Assembly: GCA_947492525.1 (NCBI GenBank)
Contig: CANLNQ010000014.1
Location: forward strand, 62,001 to 126,000
Direction: 5' to 3'
DNA from: an uncultured Granulosicoccus sp.
GTDB taxonomy: Bacteria; Pseudomonadota; Gammaproteobacteria; Granulosicoccales; Granulosicoccaceae
Length of the DNA: 64,000 nt
Positions 62,687 through 64,000 of this stretch are shown here, one piece after another; position 1 is the first letter of the stretch; each line of letters opens with the position of its first letter. The notes beneath the pieces were generated by a model, which saw nothing but the letters and a program-made list of their open reading frames with translations, was not told the DNA's origin and searched no databases. The position numbers were made by a program, and so were the translations under genes.

Positions 62687-64000
62687 GATGTCACCCCCTT
62701 GCCAATCGCATTCATGACGGCGGCTTGTACTTTATCCGCATCGAATTCGCTCCAGCGTGCGACCACATGCTGGTCAGGCCGAATCAGGTAGACGCCACTG
62801 TCCTTGTCACCCAGATAGCGTGTCTGCAGCTTGCCGCTCGGATCATGTTCCGATGACAGCTTCAGCATGCGTACCGCCAGGCCGTCGACCTGCAGGGAAT
62901 CCGGCAGTACCGCGTTGATACCCATGAGCACGAAATCGTTGCCCAGTCTGTCCAGCAGAAACCCGTCATCCAGCTTGACATCGACACAGGCCGCGCCGAC
63001 TCGGGTCGCAGCAGGACCATCAAGCAAGTCTTCGCCGTTCAGTGAAAAGTCGTCGTAGACGCACGGTACGGACAGTCGCCCGGAATTGACCAGCGGGCGG
63101 GCGAATTCATGATGCTGCGCCAATTGCAATACCGCGTTGCGAAAGGTCTTGCTGACCCTGGACTTGGGTGTCAGAAAGTCTGTCGCACGGCTTGAATTGA
63201 GAATGTTCTCATCCGCTCCGAAGACGCGTTCCTCGGAGTAACTGTCCAGCAGACTCTCCGGCGCCAGGCCCTTGATCACCAGGTCGAGTTTCCAGGCCAG
63301 ATTGTCCGTATCCTGTATGCCGGAGTTGGCTCCCCGAGCGCCAAAGGGTGATACCTGGTGAGCACTGTCACCGGCAAACATCACCGAGCCATGGCGAAAT
63401 TTCTCCATGCGCCGGCACTGAAAAGTGTAGATGCTGGTCCATTCCAGTTCGTAGTCGACACCGTCACCCAACATGGCATCCACCCGAGCCCGGATTCGTT
63501 CCACTTCGAGCTCCTTCTTGCGATCGATATCCCAGCCCAGCTGGAAGTCGATTCGCCAGACGCCATCGGGCTGCTTGTGCAGCAAGGCAGACTGCCCGGC
63601 ATCCTTGAAAGGTGGCTCGAACCAGAACCAGCGTTCGGTCGGGAAGGGGGCGCTCATCTTCACATCGGCAATCAGGAAGTTGTCCTCGAAGACGCGGCCT
63701 TCGAAACCCAGCCCCAGCATATCCCGCACCGGAGAGCGGGCACCATCGCAGGCAATCAGCCAGTCGGCTTCCAGCGTGTAAGGGCCGTCGGGGGTATCGA
63801 CTTCCAGCGAGACGAAATCACCGTGATCCTGCAGAGCCGTCACCTGATTGCAACCGCGGATATCGATGGGCTTGCCGCGCTCCTGCTCGATACGAATCTG
63901 CTCGACCAGGAACTTCTCGAAGTAGGGTTGTTGCAGATTGATGAAAGCCGGATTGCGCAAACCCTCCTCAGGTGAGAGGTTGAAGTCGTAGACTTCGCGC
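62683..64000 (-). CDS. FAD-dependent aromatic monooxygenase (MhpA/UbiH type), partial
   Basis: At least 439 residues are in the window; the frame stays open to position 64000, so the start is outside. The gene for a flavin aromatic hydroxylase of the PheA/TfdB/MhpA group. The FAD domain shows LIACDGARSPVRDMLGL and VMFAGDSAHQVSPFGARGAN with the GD motif, and the C-terminal thioredoxin-like domain ends with RYLGDKDSGVYLIRPDQHVV. With DUF2783 and MaiA it points to hydroxylation of a phenolic acid before ring cleavage. No dioxygenase is seen. Confidence 0.88.
   Translation of the reverse strand, partial: REVYDFNLSPEEGLRNPAFINLQQPYFEKFLVEQIRIEQERGKPIDIRGCNQVTALQDHGDFVSLEVDTPDGPYTLEADWLIACDGARSPVRDMLGLGFEGRVFEDNFLIADVKMSAPFPTERWFWFEPPFKDAGQSALLHKQPDGVWRIDFQLGWDIDRKKELEVERIRARVDAMLGDGVDYELEWTSIYTFQCRRMEKFRHGSVMFAGDSAHQVSPFGARGANSGIQDTDNLAWKLDLVIKGLAPESLLDSYSEERVFGADENILNSSRATDFLTPKSRVSKTFRNAVLQLAQHHEFARPLVNSGRLSVPCVYDDFSLNGEDLLDGPAATRVGAACVDVKLDDGFLLDRLGNDFVLMGINAVLPDSLQVDGLAVRMLKLSSEHDPSGKLQTRYLGDKDSGVYLIRPDQHVVARWSEFDADKVQAAVMNAIGKGVTS

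Overview
This 64-kb window is ordinary-density bacterial chromosome from a moderately GC-rich proteobacterium. The best guess is a marine, heterotrophic gammaproteobacterium; a Granulosicoccus-like relative is possible but unproven. The reasons are the PpsA/PpsR pair, the five-protein histidine utilisation set using the formimidoylglutamate deiminase (HutF) branch, several TRAP and ABC uptake systems, and periplasmic sulfite-oxidising genes. I saw no rRNA, tRNA, phage, insertion sequence or CRISPR array. Starts were refined from ribosome-binding sites and signal peptides where possible.

Layout. 0-12 kb: a secreted FN3-histidine phosphatase, a DUF2059-like exported protein, a YgiQ-type radical SAM protein, a DUF4124-like protein, a thioesterase, an HTTM/DCC membrane protein, then divergent ppsA and ppsR. 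12-23 kb: an astacin-like metallopeptidase overlapping tail to tail with an STN-like secreted protein, then a same-strand block of two tandem NtrC-like response regulators with damaged AAA+ domains, an AsmA-like protein and a molybdopterin-binding/nucleotidyltransferase fusion, followed by cpdB. 23-26 kb: a Crp/Fnr regulator, three 49-bp tandem repeats, a diguanylate cyclase and a PhnP-like hydrolase.

26-42 kb is a sugar or sugar-acid catabolism region. A lactonase-like amidohydrolase lies divergent from a complete ABC importer, an enolase-superfamily dehydratase, a RhaM-like mutarotase, a Gfo/Idh dehydrogenase and an IclR regulator. Further along are a GDPD, PPK2, an orphan TRAP binding protein, and dgoK-dgoA. 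Together these could take a sugar to its lactone, aldonate and 2-keto-3-deoxy acid, then to pyruvate and glyceraldehyde 3-phosphate. 40-48 kb holds a NAT-family permease, a LysR regulator, a creatinase, an exonuclease-like protein, a PaaK-like CoA ligase with no canonical start codon, and an aldo/keto reductase with its own LysR neighbour.

48-59 kb is the hut region: hutHU, hutF, hutI and hutC, then a TRAP transporter (dctP-dctQ-dctM). One inverted-repeat operator occurs three times: in the hutH/hutF gap, in the hutI/hutC gap and immediately upstream of the TRAP genes. This ties the transporter to the presumed HutC regulon. Two minisatellites lie at or near the edges of the hut genes. 59-64 kb: a luciferase-like monooxygenase, a Tat-exported sulfite dehydrogenase with a small cytochrome c, and a tightly coupled aromatic-catabolism operon (FAD monooxygenase, DUF2783 protein, maleylacetoacetate isomerase) that runs off the right end.

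Most notable for follow-up: the hut-TRAP operator triplet, the tandem degenerate NtrC-like pair, the 9-bp minisatellite ending in a snap-back hairpin, the operator-like palindrome filling the ABC operon promoter spacer, and the ATC start of the PaaK-like gene.
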